Assembly: GCA_027490055.1 (NCBI GenBank)
Contig: JAIXYV010000013.1
Location: forward strand, 1-37,254
Direction: 5' to 3'
Origin: Bacteroidota bacterium
GTDB taxonomy: Bacteria; Bacteroidota; Bacteroidia; NS11-12g; UBA955
DNA: 37,254 nt
In this document: in pieces, positions 18,605 to 26,191 of the stretch
Layout: the number at the start of each line of letters is the position of its first letter
Numbering within the stretch: the first letter of the stretch is position 1
Program-made: the position numbers and the translations under genes
Notes under the pieces: generated by a model
What the model was told of the DNA's origin: nothing
Database searches by the model: none
Seen by the model: only the letters and a program-made list of their open reading frames with translations

Positions 18605-19219
18605 TTACGCGAATACCATCAATATGAGCATCACGACCGCTAAACCCAGCGAGAAGCCACTATATACCTGCTTCTCTGTGTGAGCATTCAGGGTTAAGCG
18701 CGACCAGGAGCTGATGCCCGCGACTAAAACCGAACCCATTAACCACCAATTAAAAACGGCAATGTGTTCTATGAGTGTCAGGAAAAGAAACAAAGCCACT
18801 AAACCGCCCGCAGCAATAGCATGCGAACTGATGGTAAACTTAATATTGATGAGTATATTAGCAATGACACAGACAATAGTGGCTATTAAAAACACCAAAG
18901 GCAGTCCGTAAAACTCGTTGTTGTATAATTGATACGTGGTAAAGGCCAGCAACATGGCGATAATAGCATATGGCATCAATCGCTGTTTGGGATTACTAAT
19001 CCTAAAATCGTCGATAAATTTAAAACGCTTTAATAAATAAACAGACAAAAGCGGCATCACCAGGGTATTAACCGCAATGAACATCGACAAGGTGTAAAAC
19101 TGCTCGTCGTAAAACTTACTGACAAAATAGGGATGGAAACGCAGAATGGCAAAGAGGCCTGCATTCAGCAAAAACAAAGGATGCAGGATGACAGAACAAA
19201 AATTGGCCAGGTGCCTCAT
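18605..19219 (-). CDS. PAP2-superfamily-like membrane protein with altered catalytic motifs
   Basis: This is a polytopic membrane protein of 204 residues with about six hydrophobic segments. Three motifs follow the order of the PAP2 phosphatase superfamily but with changes: motif 1 as R73-x6-R80-L instead of K-x6-R-P, motif 2 as S131-S132-H133 (usually SGH), and motif 3 as S173-R174-x5-H180-x3-Q184, where the last residue is normally D. The nucleophile-type histidine H180 is kept. Such proteins could dephosphorylate lipid phosphates such as undecaprenyl diphosphate, but with these substitutions the activity is uncertain. The gene starts 1 base after the stop of the homocysteine methyltransferase gene, so they share a transcript. 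Confidence 0.7.
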   Translation of the reverse strand: MRHLANFCSVILHPLFLLNAGLFAILRFHPYFVSKFYDEQFYTLSMFIAVNTLVMPLLSVYLLKRFKFIDDFRISNPKQRLMPYAIIAMLLAFTTYQLYNNEFYGLPLVFLIATIVCVIANILINIKFTISSHAIAAGGLVALFLFLTLIEHIAVFNWWLMGSVLVAGISSWSRLTLNAHTEKQVYSGFSLGLAVVMLILMVFA

Positions 19220-19220
19220 A

Positions 19221-20234
19221 CTATTCAGCTAAAACCGGCAATTGGCGTGGCGCGTAATGCTTGGCTGTTTCTGCAATGGCTCTGATATGGTCTGGTGTTG
19301 TGCCGCAGCAGCCTCCAATAACATTTACCCAGCCTTCTTTCATGAACTCTTCCACTACTTTGGCCATGGCTTCCGGCGATTCGTCATACTGACCGAACTC
19401 GTTGGGCAAACCTGCATTCGGATACGCCGTGGTATACACCCAGGCGACATTGCTAATTTCACTGATATGCGGAATCATGTCTTTTGCACCAAGGGCGCAA
19501 TTCAATCCGATACTTAATATTTCGCCATGCGACATAGAGTTCCAGAAAGCTTCAGGCGTCTGACCGCTTAATGTTCTTCCACTGGCATCGGTTATCGTAC
19601 CACTGATCATTACCGGAATATCATTACCAGTCTCTTCTTTAATGGTATTGATAGCAAACAATGCGGCTTTGGCATTGAGTGTATCGAAAATTGTTTCAAT
19701 TAAAATCAAATCTACGCCTCCTTTTATTAAGGCTTTCATTTGCTGAGAATAGGCATCTACTAAATCCTGAAATGTAACAGCTCTGTAGCCTGGATTGTTG
19801 ACATCCGGACTTAATGAGGCAGTCCTGTTGGTTGGTCCCACAGCGCCTGCCACAAATCTTGGCTTCGAAGGATCTTTAGCTGTATACTCGTCTGCCGCCT
19901 GTCTGGCTAGCTTAGCCGCTTCAATATTGATTTCATCTACCAGGTCGGTCATTTTATAATCCTCCATAGAAATCACCTGAGCGTTGAAGGTATTGGTTTC
20001 TAAAATATCTGCACCGGCATCTAAAAACTGTTTATGAATAGCCAATATAATATCTGGTTGAGTGATGCAAAGCAAATCGTTGTTACCTTTAACATGCTGT
20101 TGAATCGATTTGAATCGCTCGCCACGGTATTGTTCTTCGTCTAACTGATAAGTCTGAATCATGGTGCCCATCGCTCCGTCGATGATCATGATGCGCTGAT
20201 TAAGAATTTCTCTGATACGGGTATTTACTGACAT
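19221..20234 (-). CDS. homocysteine S-methyltransferase module (MetH N-terminal domain as a separate protein)
   Basis: This has the TIM-barrel fold of the homocysteine-binding module of cobalamin-dependent methionine synthase. The zinc-binding cysteines are present: C246 ('GLNCALGA') and C309-C310 ('[12 protein letters not shown]'). The start '[14 protein letters not shown]' and '[14 protein letters not shown]' are typical of MetH rather than BHMT. At 337 residues it contains only this module; pterin, cobalamin and activation domains are missing, and no metH2 is next to it. Split MetH is known in Bacteroidota, so the remaining part should be elsewhere in the genome. I chose the ATG at 20234; a TTG four codons upstream is unlikely. 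It lies between the MBL gene (41 bases) and the PAP2-like gene (1 base). Confidence 0.9.
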   Translation of the reverse strand: MSVNTRIREILNQRIMIIDGAMGTMIQTYQLDEEQYRGERFKSIQQHVKGNNDLLCITQPDIILAIHKQFLDAGADILETNTFNAQVISMEDYKMTDLVDEINIEAAKLARQAADEYTAKDPSKPRFVAGAVGPTNRTASLSPDVNNPGYRAVTFQDLVDAYSQQMKALIKGGVDLILIETIFDTLNAKAALFAINTIKEETGNDIPVMISGTITDASGRTLSGQTPEAFWNSMSHGEILSIGLNCALGAKDMIPHISEISNVAWVYTTAYPNAGLPNEFGQYDESPEAMAKVVEEFMKEGWVNVIGGCCGTTPDHIRAIAETAKHYAPRQLPVLAE

Positions 20235-20275
20235 AGTAGATGGCAAAGGTAATATGGATTTAGCAAAATATGATT

Positions 20276-21121
20276 TTAAAACAATTCATTTAAGCGGAAT
20301 GTTTTATCGACCACAAAACCACCTCTTTCATTTTTCTTCACAGTGCAACATTCTACCACCGGATCGTGTTCGAAAAATAGAATATAGTTATTGGCAACCG
20401 CTTCATCTAAAAACAATTGTCTGTCGCGCATGCTCTCTAATGGTTTGATGTCATAAGCCATAACATAGTTAACCGGCAAATGTCCAACCGAAGGAATTAA
20501 GTCGGCGCAAAACACCAGCGTCTGTCCCTTGATTGTAATCTGAGGAAGCATCATGGCTTCTGTATGACCATATACGGTGCGCATCGATATAAAATCAGCC
20601 ACATCATTGGCTTCTTTAACAAATTTTAACTGACCGCATTCCTGAATCGGCACAATGTTCTCTGTCAGGAAAGAGGCTTTCTCTCTTGGATTGCTATTAA
20701 GCGCATGATTGAAATGGGTTTCGTTGCTCCAGAAATGCGCATTCTTAAAGGCAGGCTGATAGGCGGTGTGATCCTTATTCCACTCGATACTGCCGCCGCA
20801 ATGGTCGAAGTGCAGGTGGGTGAGCACCACATCGGTAATGTCATCGCAACTGTAGCCCAGGGCATTCAAAGAACCATCCAGGGTAGCTTCGCCATTGAGG
20901 TAATAATACCCAAAGAATTTTTCGGATTGTTTATTGCCTATACCATTATCTACCAAAATCAGGCGATTGCCATCTTCTACCAGCAGACAACGCATGGCCC
21001 AGTTACACATATTGTTCTCATCGGCTGGATTAAGATTTTTCCATATACTCTTAGGCACCACACCAAACATAGCGCCACCATCGAGTTTAAAAAAGCCTGT
21101 GTCTATTGTATACAAATGCAT
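20276..21121 (-). CDS. MBL-fold metallo-hydrolase
   Basis: This is a metallo-beta-lactamase-fold hydrolase with two expected zinc ions. The ligands are H102-x-H104-x-D106-H107 ('[10 protein letters not shown]'), H186 ('VYGHTEAM'), D207 ('FCADLIP') and H252 ('FEHD'). The overall pattern resembles the lactonase/phosphotriesterase-like subgroup more than glyoxalase II, but the substrate cannot be read from the sequence. It has 281 residues, no signal peptide, and two adjacent cysteines near the C-terminus ('VECCTV'). It is the first gene of a probable three-gene minus-strand unit with the homocysteine methyltransferase and the PAP2-like gene. Its upstream side is the repeat-rich gap. Confidence 0.88.
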   Translation of the reverse strand: MHLYTIDTGFFKLDGGAMFGVVPKSIWKNLNPADENNMCNWAMRCLLVEDGNRLILVDNGIGNKQSEKFFGYYYLNGEATLDGSLNALGYSCDDITDVVLTHLHFDHCGGSIEWNKDHTAYQPAFKNAHFWSNETHFNHALNSNPREKASFLTENIVPIQECGQLKFVKEANDVADFISMRTVYGHTEAMMLPQITIKGQTLVFCADLIPSVGHLPVNYVMAYDIKPLESMRDRQLFLDEAVANNYILFFEHDPVVECCTVKKNERGGFVVDKTFRLNELF

Positions 21122-21183
21122 GTGGCAAATATACGAAATCGGATCAAGGAATTAGGAAACAGGAAATAGGAAACAGGGGGGCT

Positions 21184-21198
21184 GGCGCCAGAGGTGCC
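21184..21198 (+). repeat. short hairpin GGCGCC-AGA-GGTGCC
   Basis: A six-pair stem (one G-T pair) closes a three-base loop. It is the first of three similar hairpins in 165 bases; the loop here is AGA rather than AGC. Confidence 0.6.
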
Positions 21199-21201
21199 GG
21201 G

Positions 21202-21250
21202 TTATTGGTTATTGGTTATTGGTTATTGGTTATTGGTTATTGGTTATTAG
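21202..21250 (+). repeat. heptamer tandem repeat TTATTGG x6, plus one variant
   Basis: Six perfect TTATTGG units (21202-21243) are followed by TTATTAG (21244-21250). The pattern is prone to slippage and copy number may vary between strains. Confidence 0.95.
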
Positions 21251-21279
21251 GGGACTGGCGCATGAGAATAATCTCAGTG

Positions 21280-21292
21280 GTGCCAGCGGCAC
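21280..21292 (+). repeat. short hairpin GTGCC-AGC-GGCAC
   Basis: A five-pair perfect stem closes an AGC triloop. It has the same layout as the hairpins at 8429, 8629 and 28155 but a different stem. Confidence 0.7.
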
Positions 21293-21334
21293 TGTCGAAT
21301 CATCAATGTGAGAAAGAGGGATTTCTGGTAGACC

Positions 21335-21349
21335 GGCGCCAGCGGTGCC
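21335..21349 (+). repeat. short hairpin GGCGCC-AGC-GGTGCC
   Basis: A six-pair stem with one G-T pair closes an AGC triloop. It lies at the left edge of the first duplicated block. Confidence 0.7.
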
Positions 21350-21482
21350 AAATCCTATGCATCCATTTTGTGGTTGTTCAAATCCGACCCAATTGTAATA
21401 ATCTTTTGTCTCACTTTGTTACGCTCTCACTCTTATATCCCGTGGGCATAACATGAATGGTAAAATTTCTCCATTCAATGTT
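21346..21482 (+). repeat. duplicated block, copy A
   Basis: This starts TGCCAAATCCTATGCATCCA and ends near TGAATGGTAAAATTTCTCC. The first 58 bases match copy B, 225 bases downstream, with about eight differences; the middle has diverged and the end (GGGCATA...TGAATGG) matches again. Confidence 0.75.
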
Positions 21483-21525
21483 CTATCTTTAATTTAATGT
21501 TTTCGCCTCATGCCGGCGAAGGGCA

Positions 21526-21556
21526 CTTACTTTTCTTTACTGCAAAGAAAAGTAAG
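21526..21556. repeat. perfect 13-pair hairpin
   Basis: CTTACTTTTCTTT (21526-21538) pairs with AAAGAAAAGTAAG (21544-21556) around the loop ACTGC. I recall almost the same inverted repeat as a widespread intergenic motif in many bacteria, so it is probably a known dispersed repeat; it has no adjoining T-tract. Confidence 0.8.
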
Positions 21557-21570
21557 CAAAAGAAATCTTG

Positions 21571-21731
21571 TGCCACATCCTATGCATCCATGTTGCGGCT
21601 GTTCAAACACGACCCTATTGTAATGATCTCTTCGTGCCTCAGAGCTATTACAATGGGTGCCCCGGTTTGAATGCATCCGCTGCCATGGGCATAGTATGAA
21701 TGGCACATACTTCTCCGGTTAATGATTGTGC
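21571..21731 (+). repeat. duplicated block, copy B
   Basis: This is the second copy of the block at 21346. It contains an extra inverted repeat, CCCTATTGTAAT with ATTACAATGGG (one bulged base), absent from copy A, which may explain its greater length. Confidence 0.7.
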
Positions 21732-21857
21732 TAATATTTCAATAATTGTATTTTTATGACGGCGATGTTCTTGCGTCGAAATCTGCGAAATCTGCGTCAA
21801 CCTCCCGGAGGGTCAAAACTTGCGTAAGACCTATTTCAGTCACCCCAACAATAAAAA

Positions 21858-21888
21858 TTGCTCAGTTTCCCGATTTCCTTTAATTTCG
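21858..21888 (+). promoter_or_regulatory. promoter of lpdA (-33 TTG, -7 TAATTTCG)
   Basis: TTG at 21858-21860 and TAATTTCG at 21881-21888 are 20 bases apart; the -7 differs from TAnnTTTG at one base. The lpdA ATG is 25 bases downstream. Confidence 0.55.
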
Positions 21889-21913
21889 CAGCAAAATTAA
21901 TTTTTAATCAGTC

Positions 21914-23299
21914 ATGAAATTTGATATTATCGTAATAGGCAGTGGACCTGGTGGCTATGTAGCCGCAATCCGCGCATCTCAATTGGGTAAAAAAGTAGCT
22001 GTAGTTGAGAAAGCTGAATTGGGCGGTATTTGCCTTAACTGGGGCTGTATTCCAACCAAAGCCTTGCTTAAATCTGCTCAGGTATTCGAATATTTAAAAC
22101 ACAGTGCCGATTATGGTATCAATGCCAAAGACGCCAGCGTCGACTTTGAAGCTATCGTTAAACGTAGCCGTGGTGTGGCAGGTAACATGAGCAAAGGTAT
22201 CGAGTTCCTGATGAAGAAAAACAAAATTACCGTTATCAAAGGTGCTGCGCTATTAGTAGGCAACAAAAAAGTGGAAGTTAGCAGCGAAGGTAAAAAAGAC
22301 ATTTACGAAGCTGACCATATCATTTTAGCAACAGGTGCCAGAAGCAGAGACCTGCCTGGTGTTGCTAAAGACGGTGTTAAAGTGATTGGATACCGCGAAG
22401 CAATGGTATTACCTAAACAACCAAAAACATTAATCGTTATCGGTTCTGGTGCTATCGGAATGGAGTTCGCTTATTTCTACAATACATTAGGAACAAAAGT
22501 TACTGTCATCGAATTCATGCCACGCATCCTGCCAGTTGAAGACGAAGAAGTGTCTAAACTGATGGAGAAAATCTACAAAAAGAACGGTGTGGAAATCATG
22601 ACCAATAGCGCTGTTGAAAGCGTTGACACCAAAGGTGCTGGTTGCAAAGTGTCTGTTAAAACGCCTACTGGTAATGTAGTGCTTGAGGCAGACATCGTAT
22701 TATCTGCTGCTGGTATTGTTTCTAACTTAGAAAACTTAGGCTTAGAAGCTGTTGGTGTTAAAACCGAAAAAGGAAAAGTATTAGTTGACGACAACTACAA
22801 AACCAATATTGATGGTGTTTACGCTATCGGCGACATCGTTCACGGCCCAGCCCTTGCACACGTTGCCAGTGCAGAAGGTATTATCTGCGTTGAAGCTATC
22901 GCAGGTTTACATCCACATGCTCTTAACTACAACAATATCCCAGGTTGTACTTACACGCACCCAGAAGTGGCGTCAGTAGGTTATACCGAAGCTCAGGCTA
23001 AAGAAAAAGGCTACGAAATCAAAGTAGGTACTTTCCCATTCTCTGCCAGCGGAAAAGCTTCTGCCAGCGGCCATAAAGATGGTTTCGTAAAAGTAATTTT
23101 CGATGCCAAATATGGCGAATGGTTAGGTTGTCACATGGTAGGCGAAGGCGTTACCGATATGATTGCTGAAGCAGTTGTAGCCAGAAACTTAGAAACTACC
23201 GGTCACGAAATCATCAAGTCTGTACACCCACACCCAACCATGAGCGAAGCTATCATGGAAGCTGTGGCGAAAGCCTACGATGAGTGCATTCACTTGTAA
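21914..23299 (+). CDS. lpdA: dihydrolipoyl dehydrogenase (E3 / L protein)
   Basis: This flavoenzyme reoxidises dihydrolipoyl groups with NAD+ in 2-oxo acid dehydrogenases and in glycine cleavage. It has the FAD motif 'IIVIGSGPGGYVAA' (residues 5-18), the redox disulfide C40-LNWG-C45 ('GGICLNWGCIPTKA'), the NAD motif 'VIGSGAIGMEFA' in the middle, and the catalytic H440 and E445 in 'HPHPTMSEAIME' near the C-terminus. The length of 461 residues is standard and no lipoyl domain is fused. It has its own promoter-like sequence and a terminator, so it appears to be single-gene. No E1 or E2 genes are adjacent. Confidence 0.96.
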   Translation: MKFDIIVIGSGPGGYVAAIRASQLGKKVAVVEKAELGGICLNWGCIPTKALLKSAQVFEYLKHSADYGINAKDASVDFEAIVKRSRGVAGNMSKGIEFLMKKNKITVIKGAALLVGNKKVEVSSEGKKDIYEADHIILATGARSRDLPGVAKDGVKVIGYREAMVLPKQPKTLIVIGSGAIGMEFAYFYNTLGTKVTVIEFMPRILPVEDEEVSKLMEKIYKKNGVEIMTNSAVESVDTKGAGCKVSVKTPTGNVVLEADIVLSAAGIVSNLENLGLEAVGVKTEKGKVLVDDNYKTNIDGVYAIGDIVHGPALAHVASAEGIICVEAIAGLHPHALNYNNIPGCTYTHPEVASVGYTEAQAKEKGYEIKVGTFPFSASGKASASGHKDGFVKVIFDAKYGEWLGCHMVGEGVTDMIAEAVVARNLETTGHEIIKSVHPHPTMSEAIMEAVAKAYDECIHL

Positions 23300-23321
23300 T
23301 CACAAACTCTTTATAATCAGG

Positions 23322-23349
23322 AAGCGAGGTAGTTATACCTCGCTTTTTT
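23322..23349 (+). terminator. rho-independent terminator of lpdA
   Basis: The 10-pair stem AAGCGAGGTA (23322-23331) / TACCTCGCTT (23336-23345) has loop GTTA and is followed by T residues to 23349. Confidence 0.92.
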
Positions 23350-23399
23350 TATGCACAACACTTTGTGTGCATTAACACAATCATAACACGCAGTAAGTA

Positions 23400-23427
23400 T
23401 TGCGTTGATTTAACCATCGTAGATTTG
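23400..23427 (+). promoter_or_regulatory. promoter of the phosphoesterase / GH1 unit
   Basis: TTG at 23400-23402 and TAGATTTG at 23420-23427, spaced by 17 bases, fit the -33/-7 pattern of Bacteroidota. The expected start of transcription lies only a few bases before the ATG of the 26-residue frame at 23437 and about 80 bases before the phosphoesterase. Confidence 0.55.
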
Positions 23428-23436
23428 TATAAAAAA

Positions 23437-23517
23437 ATGAAAAGATTTATTCATCAGGCAGCTTTGTTTCTATTTGCCTTAGTTTTCAATCCTTTTAGTC
23501 AGACTTTTAAGAAATGA
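23437..23517 (+). CDS. possible 26-residue membrane or leader peptide
   Basis: ATG at 23437 opens a frame encoding a basic start 'MKRFIHQ', a hydrophobic core of about 14 residues and 'NPFSQTFKK'. Its TGA overlaps the ATG of the phosphoesterase as ATGA. It could be a small membrane peptide, a translated leader that couples initiation of the next gene, or chance. The candidate promoter leaves almost no leader before this ATG, so translation would have to be near-leaderless. I do not recognise any homologue. Support is limited to position and composition. Confidence 0.3.
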   Translation: MKRFIHQAALFLFALVFNPFSQTFKK

Positions 23518-24329
23518 ATAAAAGACAAGTTGAACTGGCAGTTATCTCGGATGTGCATCTAGGCACCTTCGGATGTCGCGCCAAAGAACTGCTGTCCTAT
23601 CTTAAAAGTATTTCACCACAAACGCTGGTGCTGAATGGCGACATTATCGACATCTGGCAGTTCTCTAAATCCTACTTCCCTAAATCGCACATGAAAGTGG
23701 TGCGATACATCATGAAAATGGCCATGAACGGCACGAAAGTGTATTACATCACCGGAAACCATGATGAGATGCTGCGCAAATTCACTGGCATGCACTTCGG
23801 TTCTATCGAATTGCTCAATAAACTCGAGTTGAATTTAAATGGTAAAAAGACTTTATTCTTCCACGGTGATGTGTTCGACTTCTCGGTACAACACGCCAAA
23901 TGGCTGGCCAAGCTCGGAGGCAAATGTTACGATTACCTCATTCACTTAAATACCTTCATCAATTATGTCTCCGAAAAGTTTGGAGGCAAACGGGTATCCC
24001 TTTCAAAGGCTATTAAATACAGCGTTAAACAAGCTGTCTCCTTTGTCCAAAACTTCGAAGAATCTGCAGTCAACTACGCCCATCAGGAAAACTGTTCAAC
24101 CGTTGTTTGCGGTCATATCCACCAGCAAGCCCTCAAATCTATTCAGGTGAAAGAAGATCATATACTTTACCTCAATAGTGGCGACTGGATAGAGAATCTC
24201 ACCGCGCTCGAATATCAGGACGCTCAATGGACGATCTATCAATACCAGGAACAACTTATAGAGGAACATTCACCTGAGTTTGAAGAATCTGCTTTAACCG
24301 AATTTCTTAAAGATTTTAAACTGGCTTAA
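23514..24329 (+). CDS. LpxH-like metallophosphoesterase (UDP-2,3-diacylglucosamine diphosphatase family)
   Basis: This calcineurin-like phosphoesterase has the complete metal-site motifs in order: D13-V-H15, G42-D43 ('NGDIID'), G81-N82-H83-D84, H117-G-D ('FFHGDVFD') and G200-H201-I-H203. The arrangement and the 'SDVHLG' start are those of the LpxH/YbbF-like group that cleaves UDP-2,3-diacylglucosamine in lipid A synthesis. At 271 residues it is longer than enterobacterial LpxH (about 240), so it may instead act on another pyrophosphate. The stop lies 6 bases before the GH1 gene, which points to co-transcription. Confidence 0.85.
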   Translation: MNKRQVELAVISDVHLGTFGCRAKELLSYLKSISPQTLVLNGDIIDIWQFSKSYFPKSHMKVVRYIMKMAMNGTKVYYITGNHDEMLRKFTGMHFGSIELLNKLELNLNGKKTLFFHGDVFDFSVQHAKWLAKLGGKCYDYLIHLNTFINYVSEKFGGKRVSLSKAIKYSVKQAVSFVQNFEESAVNYAHQENCSTVVCGHIHQQALKSIQVKEDHILYLNSGDWIENLTALEYQDAQWTIYQYQEQLIEEHSPEFEESALTEFLKDFKLA

Positions 24330-24335
24330 GTATCC

Positions 24336-25679
24336 ATGCACCAGTCGATGATATGGGGCGTAGCCATCTCTGCTGCGCAAACAGAATCTGCTCACGATAG
24401 CTACGGCAAAGGGCCCTCTATCTGGGATGAATTCTGCAATAAAAAACCCTTTCGATTCTTCGGCAAAAGCAAAGTTAAAAACAGCCACCATCTTAAAGAC
24501 AGTGCCGACTTCTATCACCAGTATAAAACCGATATCGACCATATTAAATATATTGGTTTTAAACATTTCAGATTCAGCATCGCCTGGTCACGAGTTATGC
24601 CTGATGGTGTTAACATCAATCCCGAAGGTGTTGAATTTTACAAGAGCCTAATCGACTATTGTCTTGAACAAGACATAACGCCCTGGATAACACTTTACCA
24701 TTGGGATCTTCCGGCGGCATTAGAAAAGAAAGGGGGCTGGACCAACAGAGACATCCTCACCTACTTTAATGATTATGCCATGTTCTGCGTAAGAAGCTTT
24801 CCTCAGGTGAACCATTGGGTGATTCTTAATGAACCATCGGTTTTTCTTGGAGCAGGCTATTTGTTTGGCATACACGCGCCAGGCAGAAAAAGCTTCGATG
24901 CGTTTTTGAAAGCGACACATCACGCTATGTTGTGTATTGGAATGACTTACCGATCGATTAAAAAAGAGTTCCCGCAGCACAGTGTTGGTTCATCTTTTTC
25001 GATGACGCAAATTGATCCACACAGCAACAAATCCAGAGACATAAAAGCAGCAAGAATAGCCGACTTACTGATTAACCGATTCTTCTTTGAACCCTTGCTG
25101 GGACACGGCTACCCAACGGCAGAAGTAAAAAGAATGGAAGCCATTAAAGACTGTATGTTACCTGGTGATGAAGTCTTACTACCTACTCCGCTCGACTTCA
25201 TCGGTATACAAACCTATACCCGCGAAGTTTTTAAATACCATCCACTAAATCCCTTTCTAAAAATTAAACACATACCGGCGCATAAACGCACCATCGACCT
25301 GACAGCAATGAACTGGGAAATTCACGCGAAAAGCATCTACGCTAACATCATGAAAATTGAGGCCTATCAGCTGAACATCCCAATCATTGTGACAGAAAAT
25401 GGCGTGGCATTCGAAGACGAAGTGGTGCTTGGCAGGGTAAATGATTTTAAGCGCATCCATTATTTCCAGACCCATATCAACGAAGTAATCAAAGCCAAAA
25501 ACGAAGGCGCCAATGTTCAAGGGTATTTTGCCTGGAGCTTAATAGATAATTTCGAATGGGCCGAAGGCTATCAACCAAGATTCGGATTGATCTATGTAGA
25601 TTTTATCACTAAAAAAAGAATTCTGAAAGAAAGCGCTTACTGGTTCAGAAGACACCTCAATTCGAGTTTGTACGCTTAG
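24336..25679 (+). CDS. glycoside hydrolase family 1 (beta-glucosidase-like)
   Basis: This is a retaining beta-glycosidase with a TIM barrel of 447 residues. The acid/base E166 is in 'WVILNEPSVF' and the nucleophile E354 is in 'IIVTENGVAFED'. The substrate-side motifs 'TLYHWDLPAALEKKGGW' and 'GYFAWSLIDNFEWAEGY' are intact. There is no signal peptide, so it should act in the cytoplasm or on an imported sugar; the natural substrate is not readable. It follows the LpxH-like gene by 6 bases, so a role in lipid or glycolipid metabolism is possible but unproven. Its stop codon overlaps that of the convergent DUF421 gene by two bases. Confidence 0.92.
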   Translation: MHQSMIWGVAISAAQTESAHDSYGKGPSIWDEFCNKKPFRFFGKSKVKNSHHLKDSADFYHQYKTDIDHIKYIGFKHFRFSIAWSRVMPDGVNINPEGVEFYKSLIDYCLEQDITPWITLYHWDLPAALEKKGGWTNRDILTYFNDYAMFCVRSFPQVNHWVILNEPSVFLGAGYLFGIHAPGRKSFDAFLKATHHAMLCIGMTYRSIKKEFPQHSVGSSFSMTQIDPHSNKSRDIKAARIADLLINRFFFEPLLGHGYPTAEVKRMEAIKDCMLPGDEVLLPTPLDFIGIQTYTREVFKYHPLNPFLKIKHIPAHKRTIDLTAMNWEIHAKSIYANIMKIEAYQLNIPIIVTENGVAFEDEVVLGRVNDFKRIHYFQTHINEVIKAKNEGANVQGYFAWSLIDNFEWAEGYQPRFGLIYVDFITKKRILKESAYWFRRHLNSSLYA

Positions 25680-26191
25680 TTTTTGAACAAGCCTTTCACT
25701 TGCTTTTTGTGCTTGGTGCGGTTCACAAAATCTTTGCTCACCACACTGATATTACCATCAATTTCTAACATGGCCAGTTTTACTTCTTCTATCCTGTCGA
25801 CACCATGCTCTCGCAAGGCCGCCATCAATTCTTCTTCAGTAATACTCTCTTTCTTAAGATTGCGTTCATTCAAATTGCCTTCATAAATCAATAATACTGG
25901 TTCACCCTGAATTACTTTTCGCAATGTTTTTGACGAGTAATTGAGTCGGCGGAACGTAAAATTCAATAAGAACAAAACACCCGCTGCTACCAAACCTCCA
26001 CCTAGTGTGGTATTATCGCCCACCATGGCATTCTGCACGGCATTACTGATGAGCAAGATAAACACCAGGTCGGTGACACTAATTTGAGACAGCTCTTTCT
26101 TACCCAGCAACAACAATCCGAAAACAATGACCAGATACACGGTCGCTGTTCGCAACACCACATCGAGTATATCTGATCCTAGCTGTATCAT
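25676..26191 (-). CDS. DUF421 (YetF/YcaP-like) membrane protein
   Basis: This 171-residue protein has an N-terminal membrane part (hydrophobic segments at about 12-30, 38-55 and 60-80) followed by a small soluble domain. The family signature is visible in 'FGLLLLGKKELSQISVTDLV', 'NAVQNAMVGDN' and 'GEPVLLIYEG', and the tail contains 'EEELMAALREHGV'. The biochemical role of DUF421 proteins is not well established; YetF has been discussed in stress or envelope contexts. It starts on the last base of the miaE stop (TAATG), so it is the third gene of a tightly coupled unit. Confidence 0.88.
   Translation of the reverse strand: MIQLGSDILDVVLRTATVYLVIVFGLLLLGKKELSQISVTDLVFILLISNAVQNAMVGDNTTLGGGLVAAGVLFLLNFTFRRLNYSSKTLRKVIQGEPVLLIYEGNLNERNLKKESITEEELMAALREHGVDRIEEVKLAMLEIDGNISVVSKDFVNRTKHKKQVKGLFKN

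Larger units (their letters stand above)
21122..21913. other. 792-base gene-free repeat mosaic
   Basis: No credible gene is seen. From left to right it holds a purine-rich imperfect repeat (AGGAAACAGGAAATAGGAAAC, about 21151-21176), three triloop hairpins, a heptamer tandem repeat, a duplicated block of about 140-160 bases (21346-21482 and 21571-21731), a 13-pair perfect hairpin between the two copies, and the lpdA promoter. Short frames crossing it are made of the repeats. Confidence 0.75.

Noticed and set aside
20705-21169. 154-residue open frame on the plus strand
   Set aside because: It is antisense to the MBL hydrolase, whose metal ligands are intact, and runs into the repeat region.
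21410-21420. CTCACTTTGTT, also present in the cassette repeat units
   Set aside because: Only 11 bases are shared and the flanks do not match, so a relation to the 8-10 kb units cannot be claimed.
21106-21456. 116-residue frame crossing the heptamer repeat
   Set aside because: Its sequence is only a translation of the tandem repeat ('LLVIGYW' units) and of the hairpins.
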